DNA from: Enterobacter_D sp963521185
GTDB lineage: Bacteria > Pseudomonadota > Gammaproteobacteria > Enterobacterales > Enterobacteriaceae
Direction: 5' to 3'
Assembly: GCA_963521185.1 (NCBI GenBank)
Contig: CAUQTV010000014.1
Coordinates: forward strand, 1 to 64,000
DNA length: 64,000 nt
Below are positions 17,795 through 26,166 of the stretch, in pieces; position 1 is the first letter of the stretch; each line of letters begins with the position of its first letter. The position numbers and the translations under genes were made by a program. Under the pieces are notes generated by a model, which saw only the letters and a list, made by a program, of their open reading frames with translations, searched no databases and was not told where the DNA came from.

Positions 17795-19864
17795 TCAGTA
17801 CGCGCCGAGATCCGTCCACACGGCAAACTGACCGCAGTTTGCACTTGGCTCTTCATTGAGCGAATACCAGTTCACGCGGTAGTTGTGGCCTTTCCAGCTT
17901 ACCGTTTCAAAGGTACCCCATGCGGCACCGTAAACCGTTTTTGCATCCCACAGTGGGAACGGCGTTTCGGTTGCCGGGGTCTGATCGGTTGGCTCTTCCG
18001 GGATCGGATCCACTGGCGTTTCATCCGACGGATCCTGCTCAGGCTCTTCCACCGGCTCAACGCCACCCGCAACGACGGTCAGTTCAAAGCGCTGCTGTGA
18101 GGACGGCTCGTTGTGGCTATCACGAACAAACAGCGTGAACTGATACGCGGTTTTTTCGGTGACGTTCGGAACCGCAAACTCAATCACAGCGGCGGTTTTA
18201 TCGGCAACGGTGATGCCCGCCGGGACGCCCCAGCTGTAGGTCAGCGCATCGCCATCTTCATCGGTGGAACCTTCGGCAGAAAGCTGTACGGTAGATCCGC
18301 CCACGATGTTCAGATTGATCTGCGCAACTGGCGCATGGTTGATGGCAGGCTGCGTGTCATCGCTTTCTTCACCCGTCACGTTGATGCCTTCAAAATAGAA
18401 AGGCTTCATATCAATCGCCTGAGTCACAATCGGACAGCCCAGACCTTCACGCGCGGCGTTAACCAGCACACCGTTATCCTGATCGATGGTCCAGGTGAAG
18501 ACGCCTCCCAGATTATGCTTGAGCGCATACTCACCCTTCGCTTTGACCGAGCGAGGGGTATCAAGGGACATGAACAGCTTGCTCTGCGGGTTATACAGGT
18601 AGTCAGCGTCAGCAACCTGGTCGGTATAGACGTTGAAACCGTTGCGGCCTTTCTGGTTTTCCAGATCCAGGTAGTTATAAATGGTGTCATACCATTCCGT
18701 GGAGCCGGACTCAAATGTCCCGGTGGTCGTGCCCTGGCCTGGGTTGTAGGTGCCTTTTAACGGGGAGAAGCTTTCAATTTCCACATTGCGGGCATTACGG
18801 GAATAGGCGGCATAGCCGATGTTGATGCGGTCAGACGGGAAGCCTTCCGCCAACAGATATTCAATAACCGAGTCGATTCCCCAACCGTCTTTTACAACGG
18901 CTTTCAGGTTGGTGTGGTGAGCCAGTTCTGCCGCCCACGGCGTACCAAAGAAGTCATAGGTCATGACGTTGATGGCATGCAGACCGGCTTCCATCAGCGC
19001 TTTCACGTTGGAATAACCCAGTTTTTCAACGACTGCGGAGCTGGCAATGGAGATTTTCACATCGCTGCGGCCAATCGCGCTCAGCTGTTTGGTGATTTCA
19101 GCAATCAGCAGCGCATAGTTGGCACCATCTTCCGGGCCGTATGGGTTATTGTTGCCGATATCATTCGGGTATTCCCAGTCGATATCCACTTCGCTGAACA
19201 TCGGGAACTGTTTAAACAGTTTGGCGACGCCTTTCGCGAAGGTCTGACGGCGGGCAGCCGTTTTGGCCATCTCATGGAAACCATTACTCATGGTCCAGCC
19301 ACCAATGCTCATCGACAGCACCAGATCGTGACCGACTTTTTTCGCTGCCGCCTGCAAATTACGCAAGCCACCGACGATACCCTTTGACTGCGCCTGCGTG
19401 ACGGTCGCCACATCGATATCCACCCAACCTTCTTCAACATTACAGTTGGTGCTGGACTGGAAATCACCCCACGGATCGAGGAAAGTCGGCTCGTCAGTGA
19501 CTTTATTGGTCAGGCCGGCTGCGGTTTCAATGGTGTACTGTTTTTCACCTTTATCACCCACGATGCCAACAAAACCGAGAATGATTTTGTCATACGCCGT
19601 CGGAGAGACTTTAGATAAGTCATAGCCACGACCGCGGTTTTCCGGGGAATCGCTGCCTGATAAACGGCCATCATATTGTGACCAGTCGGTGAAATAACCA
19701 AATACCTTAGGCTTACCCGCAGTATTATATTTGTTGTACACAAAATTTTGAACGCGAGCAGAGGTATAGCTGTATTTCTCTACTTCTGTTGCCGGGTTAA
19801 ACCCGTCGGCAGCATTACTTGTCTCTGTATAGCTGTCGCCTTTAATCAATTTACTCTTCGCCAT
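17795..19864 (-). CDS. chiA: GH18 chitinase, leaderless, with PKD-like and CBM5/12 domains
   Basis: 689 residues from ATG at 19864, which has AGGAG 7 nt upstream; an ATG at 19912 lacks one. The catalytic TIM barrel (about 50-490) carries SMSIGGW at 184-190 and DIDWE at 227-231 with Glu231 as general acid, plus a MTYDFFG strand. Then comes a PKD/cadherin-like domain (about 525-615), a Pro/Glu-rich linker and a C-terminal chitin-binding CBM5/12 module (about 645-689). No Sec or Tat signal peptide is visible at the N-terminus. Serratia and Salmonella chitinases of this kind leave the cell by a holin/peptidoglycan-hydrolase (type 10) route. A divergent wHTH gene and a muramidase gene lie next door. 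Symbol given by homology. Confidence 0.9.
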   Translation of the reverse strand: MAKSKLIKGDSYTETSNAADGFNPATEVEKYSYTSARVQNFVYNKYNTAGKPKVFGYFTDWSQYDGRLSGSDSPENRGRGYDLSKVSPTAYDKIILGFVGIVGDKGEKQYTIETAAGLTNKVTDEPTFLDPWGDFQSSTNCNVEEGWVDIDVATVTQAQSKGIVGGLRNLQAAAKKVGHDLVLSMSIGGWTMSNGFHEMAKTAARRQTFAKGVAKLFKQFPMFSEVDIDWEYPNDIGNNNPYGPEDGANYALLIAEITKQLSAIGRSDVKISIASSAVVEKLGYSNVKALMEAGLHAINVMTYDFFGTPWAAELAHHTNLKAVVKDGWGIDSVIEYLLAEGFPSDRINIGYAAYSRNARNVEIESFSPLKGTYNPGQGTTTGTFESGSTEWYDTIYNYLDLENQKGRNGFNVYTDQVADADYLYNPQSKLFMSLDTPRSVKAKGEYALKHNLGGVFTWTIDQDNGVLVNAAREGLGCPIVTQAIDMKPFYFEGINVTGEESDDTQPAINHAPVAQINLNIVGGSTVQLSAEGSTDEDGDALTYSWGVPAGITVADKTAAVIEFAVPNVTEKTAYQFTLFVRDSHNEPSSQQRFELTVVAGGVEPVEEPEQDPSDETPVDPIPEEPTDQTPATETPFPLWDAKTVYGAAWGTFETVSWKGHNYRVNWYSLNEEPSANCGQFAVWTDLGAY

Positions 19865-20232
19865 GATGGCACTCCTGTTGTTATTGAATGATACAGCGAA
19901 TTGCTGTGGCACCCATCATGTCGAGCTCAAACTCATCCGGCAAATAACAAGTCATCACCAATTCTCATTCATGCTATTTTATATTTATAAGATGTCACAT
20001 ATGCGGAATTCGGCGATTTTGCTTTTAATCCTGCAATGCTGCACATTTAGTCCTGTTTACTATAAAAATAAGCATTATTTAATTTCATCTCTTTTTTGTG
20101 ATAACGCCCAACATTTCACTTATTACCGGCGATTTATCAGAATGTATTGCTAGCATCAAACATCAACAGGCCATAAGATTTATCTCATCACGAAACATAC
20201 GAGATTATTAATTTTTAATGACCAGGTGAAAT
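19865..20232. other. divergent chiA / wHTH intergenic region
   Basis: 368 bp, AT-rich, between divergently read chiA and the winged-helix gene; it must hold both promoters. The chiA ribosome site is at about 19872-19876 and the wHTH ribosome site (AGGTGA) at 20222-20227. A TGTGA half-site near 20097 is CRP-like on one side only. I see no convincing gene. Confidence 0.6.
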
Positions 20233-20679
20233 ATGAACAGCTATATCATTGGTGACAAATGCATTTATAACGAGTCCAGGAGTGAGTTGAAGAATAAAGA
20301 AAACTCTTGCACCATCAGAATGACGTCGATGCGCGCCAGGTGCCTGACGTATATTATCGAAAACATTCACTGTGACATTATCGAAAAGAAACAGATAGCC
20401 ACGGCATTGTGGGGCAGCAGAGGTCAATTTGTTAGTGACGCCAGCTTAACACAAATTATCTATCTGATTCGACGGGATCTAAAGTCGATGGGCGTTCAGG
20501 ATATGTTTATCACCGTTCCGCGCCTTGGCATTAAGGTAAACGATGAGATAAAAGTTGAGCGGCTGCACTCTGACGCCGACAGCGCTCAGCGCAGCGTGAA
20601 ATCAAAAACACTTTCTCTTTCCGCCGTCGTGGCAACACTGATGCTGACACTGTTAGCACTCTTTATTTTACTTCACTAA
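20233..20679 (+). CDS. membrane-anchored winged-helix (CadC/ToxR-type) regulator without sensor domain
   Basis: 148 residues. Residues about 1-103 resemble the OmpR/CadC winged helix: a basic TSMRARCLTYI helix, a recognition-helix region VSDASLTQIIYLIRRDLKSM (68-87) and the wing ITVPRLGIKV. Residues about 127-147 are one hydrophobic helix that ends the protein, so unlike CadC or ToxR there is no periplasmic sensor. It is read with the GH108 gene (15 bp gap) and away from chiA, so it probably controls chiA/muramidase expression. It is also the only evident membrane protein of the locus. Function is inferred. Confidence 0.8.
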   Translation: MNSYIIGDKCIYNESRSELKNKENSCTIRMTSMRARCLTYIIENIHCDIIEKKQIATALWGSRGQFVSDASLTQIIYLIRRDLKSMGVQDMFITVPRLGIKVNDEIKVERLHSDADSAQRSVKSKTLSLSAVVATLMLTLLALFILLH

Positions 20680-20694
20680 TGGCCTGGAGGACCT

Positions 20695-21234
20695 ATGGCA
20701 AACAATCCTGTAATTGACGGTATTATCACTCTGGAAGGCGGATATGTGGATAATCCCGCAGATGCCGGTGGCCCCACACATTGGGGGATTACTGAAAAAA
20801 TTGCTCGCGCCCAGGGTTATCAGGGTGATATGAAAAATCTTACCCGCAGCGAGGCCTATACAATACTGGAAAATTTATACTGGAAAGCGCCCGGCTATGA
20901 GGAAATTTCGCAGCTCTCCTGGCCCATTTCTTTTGAGCTCTGCGATGCGGCCGTTAACATTGGCCCGCGTTTTCCCAACCTGTGGCTTCAGCGCTGGTTG
21001 AACACCTTTAATAAGCAGCAGAAAAACGGCCTCGATGTCAGCGTGGATGGCGTCATTGGACCCAAGACCCTTAACGCGCTTGAAGCCTTTCTGAATCAAC
21101 GGGGAAAAGAAGGTGAAAATGTGCTGGTAAAGGCATTAAATTGCAGTCAGGGCGCCTACTACTTAAACATCACCGAGCAAAGGCTGCAAAACGAGGAGTT
21201 TGTTTATGGATGGATTAAAAACCGTGTAGCCTGA
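20695..21234 (+). CDS. GH108 N-acetylmuramidase (TtsA-like)
   Basis: 179 residues with a GGAGG ribosome site. The N-terminal GH108 domain starts with the catalytic-glutamate motif LEGGYVDNPADAGGPTHWG (Glu14); the C-terminal part (about 95-175) with VDGVIGPKTLNAL is the family's peptidoglycan-binding region. No signal peptide, as in phage endolysins. The same family and length as TtsA, the muramidase that releases typhoid toxin from Salmonella Typhi, and similar to the muramidase beside Salmonella Typhimurium chitinase. Inferred role: local cell-wall opening for release of the leaderless chitinase. Confidence 0.9.
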   Translation: MANNPVIDGIITLEGGYVDNPADAGGPTHWGITEKIARAQGYQGDMKNLTRSEAYTILENLYWKAPGYEEISQLSWPISFELCDAAVNIGPRFPNLWLQRWLNTFNKQQKNGLDVSVDGVIGPKTLNALEAFLNQRGKEGENVLVKALNCSQGAYYLNITEQRLQNEEFVYGWIKNRVA

Positions 21235-21266
21235 CCCGGGTGAATCCGGGATCGTTTACCTCAATA

Positions 21267-21286
21267 CAAGGCTCAATCGAGCCTTG
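21267..21286. terminator. palindrome between muramidase and LysR genes
   Basis: CAAGGCTC / GAGCCTTG arms with a 4-nt loop lie between two convergent genes. No clear T run follows, so it is a weak terminator candidate for either strand. Confidence 0.45.
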
Positions 21287-21298
21287 CCAGACTTAACT

Positions 21299-22246
21299 TT
21301 AACGCCTGAATGTTGATAAAGTATGCAGTATGGTAACGATCTCTTCGATATCCTGACCGTTTGGATTTCGTTTGTCCCATGAAGCATAAATATTAATGGG
21401 TTTAAAAATCATTTCAGCGGGTGGCTCAATTATTTTTATTGCACACTTACGCTGCCCTTTAAAAAAGGCAGCTAACTTTAAGGGTAGCAGTGCAATAAGC
21501 GAGGTGCGTTCGATGATGCTAATAATGCCGGAAATGGAATCGCTTTGATATCCCTTCACCCGCTGTCCTTTATAAGGCGTACTCTCGCCGAACAAGTGAT
21601 CGTCATTAACCAGCACCGTTTTAAAGAGATCGGACTGGTACAGCGCATGGCGTGCCGCGTAGAAATTATGCAGTGACAACTGTGTTAAATCACCCAATAA
21701 GTTATCACTACTGCATACGCAGGCAAAGTCTTTAAAACTATCAATAAGCTCACTTTTTATATATGGCTCATTAATAATGTCTGTACTCATCACCAGATCG
21801 CAACTTCCCGTAATGAGCCTTCGCTTGATTTCATCCATATTCATGTTTCTGCGCGAAAAATGTCTAAGTATAAAGCGATCAAAGATATTATCGTCGTAGA
21901 TCTGCGAGAGATAGTAGTTTTCAATGATATCGCCACCGAGGATCGTAACTTTGCTCCCATGCGGATTCATTGAATCTGGTTTTATTGTCTCATTCACCAG
22001 CTCTATTGCCTGACGAAAAGATTTATGCACTTCCAGCGCCTTCATGGTGGGCACAAGTCCATGTTTACCTCTGACAAAAAGCTCTTCATTATAGAAATGC
22101 TGCAATCGTGTTAATGCCAGCGATACTGCCGCAGGCGTAACTGACAGTTGCTTTGAGGCCTTAGCCGCGTTACCTGCGGTGATCACAGCATCAAGAACCT
22201 TTACTAAATTATAGTCAAAATTAACTTCGCAGTATTTCGGGTTCAT
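21299..22246 (-). CDS. LysR-family transcriptional regulator (ChiR-like)
   Basis: 315 residues. The N-terminal winged helix-turn-helix is typical: DYNLVKVLDAVITAGNAAKASKQLSVTPAAVSLALTRLQ in outline (residues about 11-50); the rest is an effector-binding domain of two subdomains. Chitinase loci of Serratia and Salmonella carry a LysR activator called ChiR, so regulation of chiA is the likely job. Convergent with the muramidase gene; no clear ribosome binding site is visible in front of ATG 22246. The base composition is AT-rich compared with flanking core genes. Confidence 0.8.
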   Translation of the reverse strand: MNPKYCEVNFDYNLVKVLDAVITAGNAAKASKQLSVTPAAVSLALTRLQHFYNEELFVRGKHGLVPTMKALEVHKSFRQAIELVNETIKPDSMNPHGSKVTILGGDIIENYYLSQIYDDNIFDRFILRHFSRRNMNMDEIKRRLITGSCDLVMSTDIINEPYIKSELIDSFKDFACVCSSDNLLGDLTQLSLHNFYAARHALYQSDLFKTVLVNDDHLFGESTPYKGQRVKGYQSDSISGIISIIERTSLIALLPLKLAAFFKGQRKCAIKIIEPPAEMIFKPINIYASWDKRNPNGQDIEEIVTILHTLSTFRR

Positions 22247-22734
22247 TATTGGGATCTATTAATAAAGAGCAGTAATTTATAGATTGCTGAAAATACTACA
22301 AATCTCGACTTCTCATCATCATCTGTATCCTCAATAAACATCATTTTGAATAATATATTATACATGCTGCTGTATGACTCCATGTCACCGAGGCACTTCA
22401 CACTCGCTGATTAACTCTGCATTCAGCAGAGGCCCACGCCTTTAACTCAATATTTTTTTATTGATTCTGCAAAAACGCGCGTCCTGCATTAAAAGAAAAA
22501 TGCATGAAGATGTCAAACATTGGGATGTCATCACTGTTTTTGGGTTGCAAACACGCTAATTTGACCGGGAAAATGGTAAGCATTGATAATGCAAATAGTA
22601 TTACTCATCGACACATAACATACATGAATAATACAGTGACAAATAATAGATTTACCGAATGAATTATCAAAAATTGCTACCGATAATAAGCAGTTATCAG
22701 CTAATCGTCATGCTGTATGTAAATGGAGAAGAAG
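22247..22734. other. AT-rich intergenic region between LysR and CZB genes
   Basis: 488 bp between two divergent genes. It is AT-rich and has several short runs such as TATATTATACATG near 22353. I looked for a missing holin gene: the longest plausible short frame (22504-22665) has no ribosome binding site and no membrane helix. Probably promoters only. Confidence 0.5.
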
Positions 22735-23178
22735 ATGGATTTTGAAACATGGATAAAAAAAAGGATTGCGGGCGAAGATATTGCACTGGGGATCCCGAAA
22801 GAGAAACAGAGCCTGAACGGCTTAGTACTTGAAGATGCCATTGCATTTCATATCGCCTGGCGCGAGCGTTGGCTGACTGCGCTTCGCGAACGCCGTGGTG
22901 ATGAGTTTGATGTCAGTCAGGTCTCGAATGACGCCGTTTGCAAAGTTGGGCAATGGATTTACAAGGACGGGGCATCGCTAGCCGTTTATCCGGAGTATGA
23001 GGATTTTCGTGAACTCCATGCCCAGTTCCATCTATGTGCCGGTAAAATTGTCGAACTCCATAAAAATGGGCATTTTTTGGATGCCTTCGCGATGGTCAGT
23101 GACGAATTAATGCCGCTTTCAGAACGCGTTGGGCTGGCGTTAGGCGGTCTGCTCGATGCCACTAACACCACCGTTTAA
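22735..23178 (+). CDS. stand-alone CZB (chemoreceptor zinc-binding) domain protein
   Basis: 147 residues from ATG at 22735, which has GGAG six nt upstream; ATG at 22723 is an alternative adding four residues. The whole protein is a four-helix CZB domain: His39 (AFHIAW), Cys69 (VCKVGQW), His95 and His99 (ELHAQFH). The spacing nearly equals that of the zinc site in E. coli DgcZ (His22, Cys52, His79, His83). CZB domains normally sit on diguanylate cyclases or chemoreceptors; here no output domain is attached. It could sense zinc or hypochlorous acid and act in trans; function unknown. Confidence 0.85.
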   Translation: MDFETWIKKRIAGEDIALGIPKEKQSLNGLVLEDAIAFHIAWRERWLTALRERRGDEFDVSQVSNDAVCKVGQWIYKDGASLAVYPEYEDFRELHAQFHLCAGKIVELHKNGHFLDAFAMVSDELMPLSERVGLALGGLLDATNTTV

Positions 23179-23191
23179 GCGGTTCAGCTGT

Positions 23192-23218
23192 AAAAAAGGG
23201 CCTGAATAATCAGGCCCT
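23192..23218 (-). terminator. Rho-independent terminator of udp
   Basis: AGGGCCTGA (23197-23205) and TCAGGCCCT (23210-23218) form a perfect stem; on the minus strand it is followed by a T run (23197-23192). It lies 28 bp after the udp stop, between convergent genes. Confidence 0.88.
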
Positions 23219-23245
23219 ACTTAAGCTTCACGTGCAGGTTGCCGA

Positions 23246-24007
23246 TCAGATCAGACGACGCGCCGCTTCAACGACGATTTTCACCGCGTGGCTTTCGGTC
23301 TGCTTCATGGTTTCAGCGTTCGGGATCTCTTGCTGGGTGCGGTTTACGATGACACCGGCCACCATACCCGCACGCAGGCCCTGGCTGGAACACATGGTCA
23401 GCAGGGTCGCGGACTCCATTTCATAGTTCATCACGCCCATTGACTGCCACTCTTCCATGGAACCTTTGTAACGGCTTACCACACGACCGGAGAAGGTGTC
23501 GTAACGCTCCTGGCCTGGGTAGAAGGTGTCTGAAGAGGCGGTCACGCCGATGTGTGTGGTTGCGCCCACGGCTTTAGCCGCCTCGACCAGTGCTGTGGTG
23601 CAGGCGAAGTCTGCGACCGCCGGATATTCCATCGGCGCAAAGTGCAGGCTCGCTCCGTCTAAACGCACGGAGGCGGTGGTGACCAGCACATCACCGACGT
23701 TGATGTTCGGCTGAATGGCACCGGTGGTGCCGACGCGCAGGAAGGTGCGAATGCCCAACTGGGCCAGCTCTTCTACGGCGATGGAGGTCGACGGGCCGCC
23801 GATGCCGGTTGAGCAGACGATCACCGGCTTACCGTCAAGCTCAGCGCGCCATGACGTAAATTCGCGATGCGATGCCAGCTTGACCGGCTTATCCATCAGC
23901 GCGGCGATCTTTTCCACTCGCTCTGGATCGCCAGGGACGATGGCAAGCGTAGCCCCTTGTAAATCATTTTTTGTGAGGCCGAGGTGAAAAACATCAGACT
24001 TGGACAT
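23246..24007 (-). CDS. udp: uridine phosphorylase Udp
   Basis: 253 residues from ATG at 24007 (MSKSDVFHLGLTKND), the same as E. coli; an ATG at 24046 would add 13 residues. It splits uridine with phosphate to uracil and ribose-1-phosphate in pyrimidine salvage. Phosphorylase-family motifs are VPGDPERVEKIA, STGIGGPSTSIA, RVGTTGAIQP and the nucleoside-binding NYEMESATLL. Upstream CRP/CytR-type sites match its catabolite and nucleoside control. Confidence 0.98.
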   Translation of the reverse strand: MSKSDVFHLGLTKNDLQGATLAIVPGDPERVEKIAALMDKPVKLASHREFTSWRAELDGKPVIVCSTGIGGPSTSIAVEELAQLGIRTFLRVGTTGAIQPNINVGDVLVTTASVRLDGASLHFAPMEYPAVADFACTTALVEAAKAVGATTHIGVTASSDTFYPGQERYDTFSGRVVSRYKGSMEEWQSMGVMNYEMESATLLTMCSSQGLRAGMVAGVIVNRTQQEIPNAETMKQTESHAVKIVVEAARRLI

Positions 24008-24079
24008 AAGTGACTCCTCTGTGGGTCGGTTTGTCGAGAGCAGCAAAAAGGTACTTTATAGAAGCCGCTCGCTAAATTT

Positions 24080-24147
24080 CGTGACAGTCATCACCACGAA
24101 TGAAATTGTTTGCAGTGGTTTTCTATAAAATAGTGATTCACATCACA
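24080..24147 (-). promoter_or_regulatory. udp control region with two CRP sites (CytR-type arrangement)
   Basis: CGTGA-N6-TCACC (24080-24095) and AGTGA-N6-TCACA (24132-24147) are two CRP-like sites 52 bp apart upstream of udp. E. coli udp has paired CRP sites with CytR bound between them; the same spacing pattern is visible here. The region also serves divergent dlhH. Confidence 0.7.
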
Positions 24148-24274
24148 TTAACATGCGCGACGCTCGCTCACTTAACAAAAGATAGCCCCTTTCTCCCCTC
24201 TGGATTTTTAACGCCCGACGATGCACACCTGACTATAGTTATTACTGCGCTAATAAAAGGGTACGGAGACTGCC

Positions 24275-25090
24275 ATGACCACTGACAAACAACCCGGATT
24301 TGCACCTGCTGCATCCCCGCTTGCATCCACCGTCGTACATACGCCCGAAGACGCCATTATCGCCGGGGAGACATCGATCCCCTCGCAGGGCGAAAACATG
24401 CCTGCCTACCACGCCAGACCGAAAGAGGCGTCAGACGCGCTACCGGTGGTGATAGTGATTCAGGAGATTTTTGGTGTGCACGAGCACATTCGCGATCTCT
24501 GCCGCCGCCTGGCGCTTGAAGGCTACCTCGCCGTCGCCCCCGAACTTTATTTCCGTCAGGGCGATCCCAATGACTATGCCGACATCCCCACGCTATTTAG
24601 CGAACTGGTGAGCAAAGTGCCGGATGCGCAGGTGCTGGCGGATCTCGACCATGTGGCGAACTGGGCCGCGCGCAACGGTGGTGATGCGCATCGCCTGATG
24701 ACTACCGGCTTTTGCTGGGGCGGTCGCATCGCGTGGTTATACGCCGCGCATAACCCTCAGCTAAAAGCTTCTGTCGCCTGGTACGGCAAACTGGTGGGTG
24801 ACAAATCGCTGAATTCGCCGAAGCATCCGGTAGATATCGCCACCGACCTGAATGCGCCGGTACTCGGCCTTTACGGCGGACAGGATACCGGCATTCCGCT
24901 CGACACCGTGGACACCATGCGCCAGGCGCTGCGGGCGGCCAACGCTAACGCCGAGATTGTCGTTTACCCCCAGGCCGGACATGCGTTTAACGCCGATTAT
25001 CGTCCGAGCTATCACGCTGAATCCGCCGCTGACGGCTGGCAACGCATGCTGACCTGGTTTGCCACCCATGCGGGCAAAAAGGTGAAATAG
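24275..25090 (+). CDS. dlhH: dienelactone hydrolase family protein DlhH (YsgA)
   Basis: 271 residues, equal to E. coli YsgA. Alpha/beta hydrolase of the dienelactone hydrolase family: nucleophile elbow GFCWGGR with a cysteine at the nucleophile position, aspartate in LGLYGGQDTGIP, and histidine in PQAGHAFNAD. Glu in VIQEIFGVHEHIRD is the family's cysteine-activating residue. The physiological substrate is not established. It diverges from udp; in E. coli metE lies beyond it, but here an ABC transporter operon does. Confidence 0.93.
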   Translation: MTTDKQPGFAPAASPLASTVVHTPEDAIIAGETSIPSQGENMPAYHARPKEASDALPVVIVIQEIFGVHEHIRDLCRRLALEGYLAVAPELYFRQGDPNDYADIPTLFSELVSKVPDAQVLADLDHVANWAARNGGDAHRLMTTGFCWGGRIAWLYAAHNPQLKASVAWYGKLVGDKSLNSPKHPVDIATDLNAPVLGLYGGQDTGIPLDTVDTMRQALRAANANAEIVVYPQAGHAFNADYRPSYHAESAADGWQRMLTWFATHAGKKVK

Positions 25091-25106
25091 CCGTGTTAAC
25101 AGATGT

Positions 25107-25141
25107 GTAAAGGAGGGGCAAATCAGCGCCCCTTCCTTTAC
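25107..25141. terminator. bidirectional terminator between dlhH and the ABC operon
   Basis: GTAAAGGAGGGGC (25107-25119) pairs with GCCCCTTCCTTTAC (25128-25141) with one extra T in the second arm. It lies between convergent genes and covers the stop codon of the ABC ATPase at 25138-25140. Confidence 0.7.
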
Positions 25142-26166
25142 GTGGCGTCTAGACGCCAGCCCTGGTGCAGCTGTACCGCCACCGCTTGCTGCTCATTCAG
25201 CGCGGCGTGATGAAACGCCGTCAGTCGCTGACCATCTTCCAGCCGCAGCGTCAGCAAATAACGCTCACCCTGATAGATACAGCTTTCCACCCAGGCACCC
25301 AGCCCGTCCGCGCCGATGCCCACATGCTCCGGGCGAACCAGCACCTGTTGACGCTCGCCGTGAACTGGCAGCCTTAAGCCGCGATGCAGTTGCCCGCCGT
25401 CTAAATGGGTATCCTCAGCGCTGGCGTTGAGCGTCAATACGCTGCCTTTACCGATAAACCGCGCCACCCAGGCGCTACTCGGATGCTGATAAAGCGCCTG
25501 AGGCGATCCCCACTGCATCAGCGTTCCCTGGCGCATGACCGCAATATGACTGGCGAGCGCCATGGCTTCCGCCTGGTCGTGGGTGACATACACAAAGGTC
25601 GCACCGGTCCGACGATGGAAATCCCGAAAGGTCTGCTCCATGGTCGCCCGCAGGTGGCGATCGAGGTTTGCCAGCGGCTCATCCAGCAGCACCACCTGTG
25701 GCTCGGACACCAGACAGCGTGCCAGTGCCACGCGCTGACGCTGCCCGCCGCTTAACGCCTGCGGGGAGCGATCGGCGTACGCGCCAAGCTCCACCCCCTC
25801 CAGCGCCGCCATCACCTGTTTTTGTCGGGCTGCGCCCTGCACCTTCTTGATCTTCAGCGGATACCCGACGTTTTCAGCGACCGTCATGTGCGGCCACAGC
25901 GCATAGGACTGGAAGACCATTCCCATGTTGCGTGACTCCGGCGGCAGATGGCTATTTTCATCGGCCAGTAGCCTGTCGCCCAACCAAAGCCGCCCGTGGC
26001 TTAAGTGCTCAAGCCCTGCGAGAATGCGCAGCGTGGTCGTTTTCCCGCAGCCGCTGGGGCCTAGCAATGCGGTAAAAGCGCCCTCGGGGATCGTCAGGCT
26101 GAGATCGCTGACCACGGCGTGCCCGTTAAAAACCTTGCTCAGCTGTTGCAGTTTCAGTTCTGCCAC
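25138..26166 (-). CDS. ABC transporter ATP-binding protein (FbpC/PotA/PhnT class)
   Basis: 342 residues. Walker A GPSGCGKTT (about 36-44), Q-loop VFQSYALWPHMTV, signature LSGGQRQRVALAR, Walker B VVLLDEPLANLD and H-loop TFVYVTHDQAEAM are all present, followed by a C-terminal TOBE-like regulatory domain. It energises the permease whose gene overlaps its start by 13 bp. The class serves ferric iron, polyamine, spermidine or phosphonate importers; substrate cannot be read from this subunit. Confidence 0.93.
   Translation of the reverse strand: MAELKLQQLSKVFNGHAVVSDLSLTIPEGAFTALLGPSGCGKTTTLRILAGLEHLSHGRLWLGDRLLADENSHLPPESRNMGMVFQSYALWPHMTVAENVGYPLKIKKVQGAARQKQVMAALEGVELGAYADRSPQALSGGQRQRVALARCLVSEPQVVLLDEPLANLDRHLRATMEQTFRDFHRRTGATFVYVTHDQAEAMALASHIAVMRQGTLMQWGSPQALYQHPSSAWVARFIGKGSVLTLNASAEDTHLDGGQLHRGLRLPVHGERQQVLVRPEHVGIGADGLGAWVESCIYQGERYLLTLRLEDGQRLTAFHHAALNEQQAVAVQLHQGWRLDAT

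Noticed and set aside
20090..20115. Possible CRP site upstream of the winged-helix gene
   Set aside because: Only one TGTGA half-site is good; the other half does not match.
19863..20153. 96-codon plus-strand frame between chiA and the winged-helix gene
   Set aside because: It begins inside the chiA start region, has no ribosome binding site, and its composition is that of AT-rich intergenic DNA.
22504..22665. 53-codon frame considered as a missing holin
   Set aside because: No membrane helix in the translation and no Shine-Dalgarno sequence.
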